The notes beneath the pieces were generated by a model. It saw nothing but the letters and a program-made list of their open reading frames with translations, had not been told where the DNA came from and did no database searches. Made by a program: the position numbers and the translations under genes. DNA of 64,000 nt, taken from Mycocentrospora acerina (taxonomy: Eukaryota > Ascomycota > Dothideomycetes > Pleosporales). The stretch lies in contig JAKUHH010000025.1 in the NCBI GenBank assembly GCA_022701365.1, positions 186,001-250,000 of the forward strand, written 5' to 3'. Shown one piece after another: positions 33,781 through 44,412 of this stretch (its first letter is position 1; every line of letters begins with the position of its first letter).

Positions 33781-36636
33781 CTACAACCTGACGTTGGCTC
33801 CAATCTTGCCTCCCTGGAACCAGATGTTCTCGTTCCAGTTTCCAATCCGAACTCCCACGTAGGCAAATGCCGACAGTTTCAATTGGCCTCCTATAGCCTT
33901 ACGAATCGCATCGTACCCTACCGAGCCAAAACTCCAGTCCACAGGTAACCGCGGCGACTCGCTCAACCCAGGAGGAACGGCAAACGGCAAATCGTAAATG
34001 ATCTTGGCGCTAGGATGTCCCTCGTAATATGCTGTCGCGTTAAGTGCGGTGATGAACATTGTTGTAGTGGTGAAGGGTGACATGAAGGCGAACGAAGCGG
34101 TTGAGGATATGAGGTGCATTGTGGCGTCGCGAATGAAATGCGGGCTTTTTCGTTCGCCATCGTCACCGTCATCATCACCACCACCGTCGTCTGGATCATC
34201 ACCGTCGGAAGGTTCATGAGGAGTCGAAAGGTGCGGAGCGGGAAATGTCATGGGAAACTTGGAGAGGAGGTTTCCGAATGCTGGTTGGGCAGGGATGGTA
34301 CCGTTGTGGGCTTGTACAGTGATGGTGGTATTGAAGCCTATGATCCGTCAGACATGAATATTACTGTTGTTTGAAGTGGATGATAGCATACCTGATATGT
34401 ACTGAGAAAGCATCTCTCTCCCTACATCCTTGCCCTTTTGACCACCATTTGTCAAGGGATCCCATACAGCGGAGAGTACAACGTTTGTGTTGTTTCCAGG
34501 ATGCATGTGAAGGTTCTCTGCGAGTGCTTGTCCAACAGCTGTGCCATTGACGAGAAGATTTATGTTGAAATACGGAACAGTAACCGTGTAGTTTGTTGGG
34601 TTCGTGAAGTTAGCAAGGACCTGGAATGTCATGGACGTGGAGGTTGTGTCGACGATGGACAGATTGCCAACCCTGAGGTTGAGTGCGCTCAAAGTTTTCT
34701 TGTTGTCACCGTCGTGATCATCTTTACCGCCGCGGATTGCTGAAGTACAGACGTTAGCAATTGCGGAAACGGCGTACCAACAAGGATGACGAACAAGGTC
34801 ACGAACGTTTGACTGGTACGACGCCCTTTGCAGGGATACCTCGCACTGCGATTTTGCCCATGGGTGTCTCCACACCAACACTGACTGCAGCTTTAATGTC
34901 CATCAATATCGGCTTGCCGCCAAAGATCAGGGCCTGGACAACTTCGCTGAATAGATCATCGTCCAAGATATCAATTGGGGCCTTTTTGATGTCCGATTGC
35001 ACAAGCAACGATGGTCCTCCTTTACCGTGGCTTTCTATCCTGGTCGAATTCGCGTGTTGCCATTTTTCGAGGTTCATTCTTCCAAGCTTCTTGTTGTGGT
35101 AGTAGATGTCGGCGTCTGCCTTGACTTGGTTTACGTCGATAGGGAAGTTCATTTCGCTTGGAAGGCCAATTTCGACCTTGACAACAGCGGAGATTTTTGG
35201 CGCGGCCTCAGGTGTTCCCGGTTCAGCCCATGGATTTGGCAGGGAGAAGTGCACGTCTGCCATTGAGAAGTTCTTGATCAGATCCCCCATCTCACGACCA
35301 GCGAACGGAACCGGAACAGTGATGTCTTTGAGCATATCACGAGCCCAGCTGGGTGTCGAAGGGTCAGGGAAGTTGCAGCAATTGATGTATAGGGTCGCGT
35401 CATCGCCTTTCATGTAGTCGGCTAGGAATGAGTCTAGGGGTGACTTGGATGAGTGAGGGCATACATTCGTAAGAGAATCGGAGAGTTTCTCTACATGTCC
35501 CGTAACGTTGACCTGAACGTCAGTGTTTGGCTTGACTTTGAGGAGCCCAGTTTCGGCAGTGCCAACCATGACATGCTCATCTTTTAAGCACCCGTTGATA
35601 GAGACACCTACGGCAACCGGAGGCAGACTAAGTCCAACGGGGAATTGATTCGCTACCACGATAGACGCGTCAGCGGCCATTCCCGTATGGCCACGGTCAG
35701 CTTCCCGGAGGTTAAGTTTGGCAATGTTGTAATGAGGTAGTGAGGGAATATCATTTCCTAGAGGTGTTCAGGTTAGTGAGAATGTCTGTCAGCACCACAC
35801 ATGAATGATGATTTACCTTTGAAGACCATGGCTTGCTCAACTGTTTGCTTGCCAATATTGATCAGACCAGACTTGACGGGAACCTCAGCTCTACCCCGGA
35901 GGAGTATCTGGCCCAATCGCCCCTCAATCCAGTCGTTGGCGACATTCCTGATGCCATCGAGCGAGCCAGGTTCAAGGGTTGTGATGAAAGAAACATGTGT
36001 GCTTTGGCCGTTTCTGATGTTGACCTTGATGCTGGGGACTTTGGCCTTGCCAATCAGGATGTTTCCATACTCTGGCAGGAACACATCAACGTCCATGGGA
36101 CCAGCCTCGACCTCTCTTGCGATCCACGTTCCAAAGCGTCCAAGATTGCGCACACTCTGCTTGTGCACGCGAGACGCGTCCATGGTGAAGTCTCCCTCAA
36201 CGTGCACCTGTGCGCCATGATCGGTCAAGCCGTCGAGCGACAGCTTGGTGGGCTTGAAGTCTGCGGCCTGCATGGCATACTCTTCGATGCCTTCGCTGGC
36301 AAGGAAACCAAGCATAATGCACAGGACAACCATGACTAGAGCAACCAGCGCAAGAATGCTGGGCCATCTCTTCTTCCATATCGGGGCCTTACTGCTGCTG
36401 GGGGGCCTGCTTCCGCTCAGCGATCGCAACAGCGATGTCGTCGCAGGCGTTTGTACTCCGTCTTCTTCCTCGTGGTCGCATCTGTCTTCAGCTGCCAGTA
36501 GTGGCGTCTGCTCAGTCGTTCTGCTTGAGTTCTGTGAGCGCGCCGACCGCGATGAGCGGGTCGACTTGTGGGAGGTTGGACGCGAACTAGGCGTGTGTGT
36601 ATGGGCCGAGCCCCACGGCGCCTCGGAAGCGTCCAT
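33781..36636 (-). CDS. tag1: Tag1-like vacuolar membrane protein (DUF3712)
   Basis: Four exons (36636-35817, 35757-34807, 34739-34392, 34337-33781) encode 891 aa. The N-terminus (1-90) is cytosolic and Ser/Arg-rich with a TEQTPLLAAED motif. One membrane helix spans about 91-113 (WPSILALVALVMVVLCIMLG). The remaining 770 residues are lumenal beta-rich LEA2/DUF3712-type repeats (KVNIRNGQSTHVSF, VLANFTNPTNYTVTVPYFNI) with NxS/T sites. This layout matches yeast Tag1, a vacuolar protein involved in terminating autophagy under long starvation. Function is by homology. The weakest junction is intron 2, where the donor GTTCGT was chosen by phase. Confidence 0.8.
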
Positions 36637-37011
36637 GGCTGGGCAGATGGAAGAGAGCGGGGAGCAGCCAGGCTCTTATGATGACATGCGTCGCGCAGAG
36701 ATGGCGGTGGTGCTGTGGACAGGACAGGGCAGGGCAGAGCGGGACGCGCGGACGTCGTGAGGGGAGGCTTGGTGGTGTCCTGATAGCAGCCGTCATCATC
36801 TGCTCCGCCACTGGGAGCCGCTTCCGCTTCAGCTTCCCGGTCGCGCACCTGCACCTGCCACGCTAGCGACCCCAGATTTGCCAGGATGCGATTAGGTCAA
36901 ACAAAATTCCGCTCGCGTCACGATAAGGGCGTATGACTCCATTGCGAGTCACAGCAATTGCATAAAGACACGAATTCTTAGGCAGAGCTTCACAACACCC
37001 ATTGAAGCAAC
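36637..37011. promoter_or_regulatory. Divergent tag1/OTC promoter
   Basis: These 375 bp lie between two divergent ATGs. A TGACTC-type element, resembling a general amino-acid control (Gcn4/CpcA) site, is present as GACTCC/GAGTCA at about 36934-36950. This fits an arginine gene but is a short match. Confidence 0.35.
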
Positions 37012-38256
37012 ATGTCTGTCTTCCGACCCGCTCCCGCCGCTCTGCGAAGCCTGCTGCGTGCTCGACAGTCGCGCTGCTACTCACTCTCCAGCTCGCCAGC
37101 TGCTCCGCCAACATCGCCATTTGCGCCGCGACATCTGCTGTCCATAGCAGACCTCACGCCTGCCGAGCTCACCAAGCTCGTACGCAATGCACACAGCCAC
37201 AAGACGGCCATTAAGTCGGGCACTGGAGAGATTCCACACTCTCTGCGCGGGGCACTGGCTGGCAAGACTGTCGCCATGACCTTCAGCAAGCGGAGCACCC
37301 GCACTAGGGTTTCGACAGAAGGAGCCATCGCGACCATGGGAGGATCACCAATGTTCTTGGGCAAGGACGATATCCAGTTAGGTGTACGGCATCCACTACT
37401 TGACTGAGAGCCTTATACTCACTGCTCATCAGGTAAACGAGTCCCTCTATGACACTGCCCTCGTCCTCTCCAGCATGACCGCTGCCATTGTCGCCCGTGT
37501 AGGCCCACACTCTGATGTTGCAGACCTCGCAAAGCACTCCTCTGTCCCCGTCATCAACGCTCTGTCCGACCTTTACCACCCTCTTCAGATCATCGCCGAC
37601 TTTCTCACAATATCTGAAATCAACCCTTCGAGTGCTGGTTCTTCACTTGGGTTAGAAGGCATGAAGATTGCGTGGATTGGTGATGCGAACAACGTGCTCT
37701 TTGACCTTGCCATTGGCGCGGTGAAACTTGGTGTCGACATCGCTGTTGCAACACCAAAAGGCTACGAGATCCCCAAAGAAATGCGTACAGTCATCGAACA
37801 GGCTGCAAGCACAACACCTAGGGCTGGGAAGCTTTTTGAGACCACCGTGCCTGAGGAGGCTGTCAAGAACGCAGACATTCTCGTAACAGATACTTGGGTC
37901 TCCATGGGTCAGGAGGAGGAGACAGCAAGGAGGCTCAAGGCATTCGAGGGCTTCCAGATCACGTCTGAGCTGGCGAAGCGGGGTGGTGCAAAGGACAGTT
38001 GGTCATTCATGCACTGCTTACCTCGTCATCCAGAAGAGGTAAGCGACGAGGTCTTCTACGGGCCGAGGTCAGTCGTCTTCAGGGAGGCTGAGAATAGGCT
38101 GTGGGCTGCCATTTGTAAGTGCACTATTCGAAAATATGCAGATCACTGGCTAATTCAGGTATAGCTGCTATTGAAGCTTTCGTAGTGAATAAGGGCAAGA
38201 TCGTAAGTTTATTTCCACAAGTGTAGTTAGTTAAGTACTAATCCCATGTTAAGTAG
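37012..38256 (+). CDS. arg3: Ornithine carbamoyltransferase, mitochondrial
   Basis: Exons at 37012-37383, 37433-38114 and 38165-38202 plus a stop-only exon at 38254-38256 encode 364 aa. The enzyme makes citrulline from ornithine and carbamoyl phosphate in arginine synthesis. The carbamoyl-phosphate loop FSKRSTRTR lies at 91-99. HPLQIIADFLT and the ornithine/catalytic MHCLPRH are present. The first 35 residues form an Arg/Ser presequence. The last intron starts right after the KGKI codons, has TACTAATC as branch point and ends at AAG, so that the next codon is TAG. If unspliced, seven extra residues follow before a TAG at 38224-38226. The second acceptor was chosen to give WAAISAIEAF. Confidence 0.92.
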
Positions 38257-38999
38257 TGATCCGTGTTTTGTTAAAGTTAGATTATGTCTGACGTTCTTCA
38301 AAAGTTACTTGTGGATTGTAAAAGGAGCTTGAAAAGAGAGATCCAGGTGATCTATGTTGAGGGTCACTGTTCTGTAAATAAGTAGCAAACAGAGCACTTT
38401 TATGTGAACGAGTTGAGCTCGGAGACAGGTATTTCCAGCTCCAGGCTGAGCTAACGACGTAAAGTCGAGCGGCCGCAATGTGACTGGCAAGCATGATGCC
38501 ATCGTGATATCGTGACATCTCAGTACTGTCAAATACGTACTTCCTTTCATGCGAATAACCAATATCTAAAAATTAGCCAGGAAACTTGTGCTCTGTAGTC
38601 TTTTTTTTGCTGAGTAGGCCATCATCCTATGTGGAAACTTGTGATCACAACCGCTTACAAATGTTTCATACACATCCCTACCACTTGATTTTGCGGTTGC
38701 TGTGGTAGTGATCAACGTCTGTTTACAATACTGACTATTGATTTGATGTTCGGCTCGTGTAACCTTCTTTTTGCTTTCCCTATGGTACAAGGCTGATCTT
38801 GAAGCTTCAGCCTTGTTACTGCACAGCCTTTACTATTCCCTGTGCGGGTGGCACAGCCACACAAGAGTAATCTTATAAAGGCGTGCCCCACCTCTAAAAG
38901 TGGACAAACCTTTGCCAGCTTTTGTCTTGCATTCACTTTCAGTTCAGACTTGTTGCATGTGCTTGCTAATATTTCCCTACGACTACTTACCTTGCCGGC
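38257..38999. other. Intergenic at the housekeeping/accessory boundary
   Basis: These 743 bp separate the OTC and HET-domain genes. No gene is seen. Base composition becomes AT-richer from here rightward by eye. Confidence 0.45.
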
Positions 39000-40946
39000 A
39001 TGTCTTGCCAGCACAAAGACACCCGAAAGTTTGACGGGATTCGATGTTGCCTTGGTTGTGGTGAATGTGTTTTCGAAAGACCAAAGCCTACCCTAGAAAC
39101 GCAATGGGAGATCTCAGATTCGACGACCCAGTACCAGTTTTCTCACCTGAATTACAAACTTGGCCAAGAGATACGCCTCGTTGTAGTGCGTCCCGGCGAG
39201 ATCGCTGACGCTATCCGATGTCAAATCGTTCACGTCAATCTAGAAGACAATCCAGCGTACGAAGCGGTTTCCTACACCTGGGCCACCGAGGAAGGTGACA
39301 ACAGCAAATCCAAATTTATATATCTCCCAAACAAAGAATCGATCCAGATCACCACCAACTGCGATGCAACTCTCCGTCAGCTCAGATGGAATGGAAAAGA
39401 AAGAAGGCTCTGGATTGACGCCATTTGCATTGACCAAACCAATACAGATGAACGTAGCCACCAAGTTGGTTTGATGGACAAGATATATGCTCAGGCCTCA
39501 TTGGTCAATATATCTATTCAGGATAATTGTTCATGGTGCAATTATCAAGAACTATTTTGCGAGTTGGGAAAAGGTCAGCATCGACACTGCGACGAAAATA
39601 CTGAATTCAATACTCTTCCAGAAGTCCACAGGTGTCTTAGGCACCTTCTCTCGCTGCGATACTTTCAACGTGTTTGGGTGATACAAGAGGTAGCTTTGGC
39701 AAAAATAGTGTGCTTACATGTCAACAACAACAAACTAGTACTTTCGCCATCAGTCTTGCAATATCTGAACTCTTTGTGCATACGGTACAAGATCACAATC
39801 CCTGGCGTATTAAGTTGGAGTCCTGGTCAGAAACCTGAGATCGATATCATCACTTGTCTGCTTGCTGGTATGAATTGTCAATCTTCTGACCCAAGGGACA
39901 AAATATTTGCGCTTCTCAGTCTGATGGAACCTCATTCTCGGTCGCTTATTCCAGTCGACTACTCTTTAGACATTAACTCAGTCTACGAGAATGTCTTTAT
40001 AGCTGTGGTCGCAAGTGTTCGTGCTCTCGACATCTTGACTCGTATCAGTTTGCCCTTGTACGATGGATTCGCCGATAAAAATGAATATCAAAACCGGTGG
40101 TGCAATGCTCCGGCGCTGACCAGGGAAATTCTCGAGGACTATCTGGTTGATCGAAGAGCTGAAGTAGACCCACGTAGACATCCCCCTCAATTCAAAGAAG
40201 ATCGTATTGGCCCTTGGTTGTCAAGTATAAATGTCAATGTAGATGCAACCTTTGAGAAAAAAGTTCCCTCAAACAAATCAGTTCTACCACGATGTCGTAT
40301 TGTCGCACATTACATCGACACCATTATTTTACCCCAACATTATGCCACTCAGACTGCCTCTCAAAACAAACCCTATCAACCATCTATTAACTATGCCATG
40401 GAATATCTACGCTCTTCATCAAGTGTTCAGCTCTATTCCCTACCAGTCCGTCAGTTTTTGAACATGGTTGATAACAGGTTTATCCTGAGACCACTCAAAA
40501 CACGTAATTGGATTAAAAAAGCCATCCCCGCACCGATGAACGGGACGCCAAAGCATTCCGAAATGTTTAACGGAATGTCGACTTCAAATTGGGGAGATCT
40601 TTATTCACTTGCCTGTAATGCGAAAATTAGATCAAATTTGGACTATAGATTAAATAACAACGTTAAGCCAAGTATGGATATAATAGTTTTCCCAACTCAC
40701 CATAGTGTTGGCTTTGCGCGAGAGGGATTTATGCCTGGTGACGAGATTTTTGCAATTGACGGAGTAAGAACACCGTTCATCCTACGTAGGACCGGCCCAC
40801 AGCAGTACAGAGTCGTTAGTGAATGCTATCTCTGGGCGGCCTTGGAGTTAGACTACTGGAATGTGGGGACGGGGAAAAGACGGCCTTGGGGGAATTCCAA
40901 AAAAAGGCCTCGAGCTGTACAGACGGAAATAATAGAGATTTACTAG
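39000..40946 (+). CDS. HET-domain protein (heterokaryon incompatibility type)
   Basis: This intact single-exon gene encodes 648 aa. HET domains are TIR-related modules that trigger programmed death after non-self recognition when paired with a cognate partner. The three HET blocks are visible at about residues 85-230: YEAVSYTWATEEG, LWIDAICIDQTNTDERSHQV with MDKIYAQASLV, and YFQRVWVIQEVALAK. The middle has the usual DPRDKIFALLSL motif. The C-terminal half ends in GFMPGDEIFAIDGVRTPFIL, common in HET-6/TOL-like proteins. No NACHT, WD or other fused domain is seen. Partner and role are unknown; many genomes have dozens of these genes and few act in incompatibility. Confidence 0.9.
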   Translation: MSCQHKDTRKFDGIRCCLGCGECVFERPKPTLETQWEISDSTTQYQFSHLNYKLGQEIRLVVVRPGEIADAIRCQIVHVNLEDNPAYEAVSYTWATEEGDNSKSKFIYLPNKESIQITTNCDATLRQLRWNGKERRLWIDAICIDQTNTDERSHQVGLMDKIYAQASLVNISIQDNCSWCNYQELFCELGKGQHRHCDENTEFNTLPEVHRCLRHLLSLRYFQRVWVIQEVALAKIVCLHVNNNKLVLSPSVLQYLNSLCIRYKITIPGVLSWSPGQKPEIDIITCLLAGMNCQSSDPRDKIFALLSLMEPHSRSLIPVDYSLDINSVYENVFIAVVASVRALDILTRISLPLYDGFADKNEYQNRWCNAPALTREILEDYLVDRRAEVDPRRHPPQFKEDRIGPWLSSINVNVDATFEKKVPSNKSVLPRCRIVAHYIDTIILPQHYATQTASQNKPYQPSINYAMEYLRSSSSVQLYSLPVRQFLNMVDNRFILRPLKTRNWIKKAIPAPMNGTPKHSEMFNGMSTSNWGDLYSLACNAKIRSNLDYRLNNNVKPSMDIIVFPTHHSVGFAREGFMPGDEIFAIDGVRTPFILRRTGPQQYRVVSECYLWAALELDYWNVGTGKRRPWGNSKKRPRAVQTEIIEIY

Positions 40947-41849
40947 ACAATAATTCAGTTTATGAACTAATAAATATTACAATTTTCATTTCTGGTATGG
41001 AACACAGTGACGCGATCAGAAGTGCTGGCACATTGTGTGCTATTTATTTGTATAAATTCGAATTGCTTGACACGAAATTCTTAATTTATATGGTAGAGGT
41101 TGCATGGATGGAGTTATTCACAACGTGTAGCTCTAGAACGCCAATCGAGTGTTGCTCACCACGCCGCCATACCCAAGATTGACCAAGCCTAGGATTGCCA
41201 GCCATGACAAGGTTTCAGCTTCGTCATCAGAACGTTTTCGTCAAATATGAGTTCTGACACTTCATTCTATAAGGCAATAATTCAAGAAGGAACTTGTTGT
41301 TTTCTTAAAAGTGTAGAAATGGGAGATTGTATAAACGCTGGGTGCTCACATACTCACACACGTGATACAACACCAGTGTTAGCTGACACCTTCTTATCAA
41401 CATCAAATAGGAAGGGGATAAGTTATTAAAGGAGCTTTCTACCGCTAATAACATCAATCCCTTTTGACTCATTGTTCAGTACTACTAACGATTTACGGTT
41501 GCGGTGAATGAAAAAGAACAAACTGGAGACATTGTATTCAATGGAGCCTGGTGGCAATCTCAGATTCTCCGAGGCAAGATATGAGTGTTGCTATAAGTCA
41601 AGTGTGGTTGTTGCGGTATGGCTAGATCTTCGGGCCATCACGCTAGAGCTGCTGCGCGGAATATCTTCGTTTCTTCGTGCACAGCCCGGCGCAACCTCCT
41701 CAAGCTGCAATCAGTTACTCCGAATCCGCATTCGTGCGAGCCTAGGAGCATCAGGCGATGACGCCGCATAGTGTCATAGCATTGATGTAATTGACAGTAA
41801 GAGACATGTTAAATATCATGCGGCGTAGCACTGTTCTCGGCAACAGATC
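40947..41849. other. Intergenic, upstream of the monooxygenase
   Basis: These 0.9 kb are gene-free by eye. Close to the start codon there are CCG/CGG triplets, including a CCGAATCCG pair at about 41719-41727, the type of half-sites bound by Zn2Cys6 regulators. Confidence 0.4.
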
Positions 41850-44288
41850 ATGGCGCAACAAACCAAGACAGACGTGATAATTATCGGCGCTGGACCATCC
41901 GGTTTGGCCCTGGGCATTACACTTGCCCACCGCAAAATCCGGGTATGTCGATGTCTTCCCTAAGTCTCACCAAGTCAGTCACTAATACCGACGCAGTCGG
42001 TCATTCTTGAGAAGAATGTAGAGATATGCGAAGATCCTCGGGCTATTGCCATAGCGGGAGACACAACGCGTATTATTGAGTTGCTGGGTGTATCCCAAAC
42101 AGAAATGAGTAAAATATCGCAGAGTAAGCTGCCTTGCAGTGTTGCCTAGCCCACCCCCACTAGTCTTACCCTGACTGACTTACCATGCGTTTTCGTAGTT
42201 TTACCTGCGCTACATTTCCACACAGGCTTGTTTACATCACCGCCGTTTTTTACTACCAATCTGGAGCTCGACTTGCATGAGCAGGTGCTGCCCTCGGCCT
42301 TGGTATTCCTGCAACCCGGCCTAGGTGAGGAGCCTTTAGAATATTAAACAATTCGCATTATCTTATATTCTAACCCGTGGGTTGATGTTCAGAGAAAATA
42401 CTACGCGAGATTGTGCATGAGTCCGAGTATGTCGACTTGAGACTTGGGTGCGAAGTGACGGCGGTCGACGAGCTTGCGGAAGGAGTCCAGGTACAGTACA
42501 AATGCCAGGAAGAACCCAAAATACAAGTTTCAGGGCAGTTCCTGGTTGGTGCGGATGGTAAGCGCGGATATGTCCGTAAGGAATTCCTTGAGGCAAAGGG
42601 TATTGAACAAATACCTGGAGTGTACGTATTATCTCACTCTTGGAGAATACAGCAAGCAAAAAATGCTGATGCAAGAGACCAGTTATCCATACATGGCAAC
42701 CTGGACCGCAGCCAATTTGAACATCACATTACCTACCCCAAAGACCCATCCAGACTTCCCCCTATGGAAGCTTGGATATGAATCGGACGAATTGTGGGAT
42801 ATTTTCTGGCCTGGTGGTTTTCAGTGGGTATTCCAGACTACTTAAAACATTTGGACTTCAGCTGATCGTGATAGTTTTTGCCGTCATCCAGAAATGCCGG
42901 TAGCAACGGGTCGATTCGGTCCCGAAGCGAATAAATACTGGAGGTAAACAACAATACTGCTTGTCGTTCCAACATCAGTTTTTGGTCAAGCGATCAACTG
43001 ACTCATTTCTACTAGATTCGAATACGAGCTCCCCTCAGAATTCGATTGTGACCGGACGAACCTCGAGGAACACATGTTCAAACATATGATGCCGCATCTT
43101 ACCTTAGCAGGGTCACGCTTTTCGTAAGCATTCTCAAACACTCTCTGCTGGTTTATCAATGAACTAATAACTTGAACTTTCAAAGACGCAACGGTGTGAC
43201 CATCGAACACTCTGTTCAATTCCCTCGAGACTGCATTCAAGTCTTGCGGTGTGGACCAGCCAAGTGAGTTATTCTTCGAAACAGTTCGCACAATTTCGTT
43301 CTGTCGTATCCCTCAATGTAAATCACGTTTCTGATGACAAAATAGCTTCAACAATCGAGTAGTGAACCGATGGTTTCACAACCGCATTATGTTGATTGGC
43401 GACGCGGCTCACGTCTTTCCTCCTTTTGGGGCTCAAGGCATGGCTAATGGTATCCGTGACGCCTTTGGGTTATCATGGCGATTAGACTTACTCTTGAATA
43501 AAAACCTGAATCTTACAGCACAGCAATCGAAGCGACAACGGGAGCTTCTACTCGAAAGCTGGGCCCAAGAACGCCGTAAAGGAGTAGACGAATCAAGCCT
43601 GCAGACTCAAGCCAATGGCCGTATCCTGCTAGGAAAATCTCGCGTCGCAGCCGCTGCGATACAGGTGGCGAGCGATATCCTAGATTTTACGCCCTCTTGG
43701 AGGGACTGGATACAACGAAAGCAAATGCAAGACAAAGCTGGAGTCTCGGGTGTTGAGAACGGCTTCTTCTTAAACGGAACCACGGGGCTTGATGCTGGTG
43801 GACATGCAAGTGCAGGAGGAGGAACGAAGATAGCCCAGATCTATGTGAAGACAGCTGGTGGTGGTACATCTTCCATACTTTCAGATCAATGTTTCTGGCA
43901 AACCCGGAGCTCGACAACCCTTCTACTTCTGAAGGAGATCTCAGAACAAGAAGCTTCGGATATCAAGCAGGTACTTGAAGCCGTCAACCTACCAACTGCT
44001 TACTTGGCCGAGGAGATTTTGGAGTTGAGCAACGAAGGGGTCGGCTCGACGACAAAACATTCATCAACTCTGGCAACTACGAGAGTCATTCCATGCAGTG
44101 CTGACAATATAGATGGGTACGATGCTGGCGCATTTCGAAGGCGGTTTCAAACCGAGGCACTATGTGCATTGGTGCGGCCAGACTTCATTATCTTCTCTCA
44201 GGCTCAGACACCAGCCCAGCTTCAGAAGCAACTGTATACTTTAGCAGACATTTTAGGTGGTGAGGTTAGCCCGAAATTAGTAAGGTAG
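41850..44288 (+). CDS. FAD-dependent aromatic monooxygenase (MhpA/phenol hydroxylase-like)
   Basis: Nine exons (41850-41942, 41997-42123, 42199-42324, 42393-42621, 42683-42823, 42875-42943, 43016-43123, 43186-43263, 43346-44288) give 522 aa plus a stop with every phase consistent. Class A flavoprotein hydroxylases add one oxygen to phenolic rings using NAD(P)H. The dinucleotide motif VIIIGAGPSGLALG is at residues 9-22. VGADGKRGYVR is the DG motif, and LIGDAAHVFPPFGAQGMANG with GIRDAFGLSWRL is the second FAD motif. A reduced thioredoxin-like tail ends in LVRPDFIIF, as in MhpA and phenol hydroxylases. Splicing at the fifth intron was set by the family motif GGFHFC. The gene is convergent with the regulator, 124 bp between stops, and opens the catabolic cluster. 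Substrate is not determinable. Confidence 0.85.
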
Positions 44289-44412
44289 AGAATTCGTAGG
44301 GTTCGCGAGCATAAATTGGATCATCTCAATCTTGCTATGTCCACACAAATATGATTTTTTTTGATCAGTTGAACAATTCCCAATTGAGTCAAATCGATGT
44401 TTTTAATCTACT

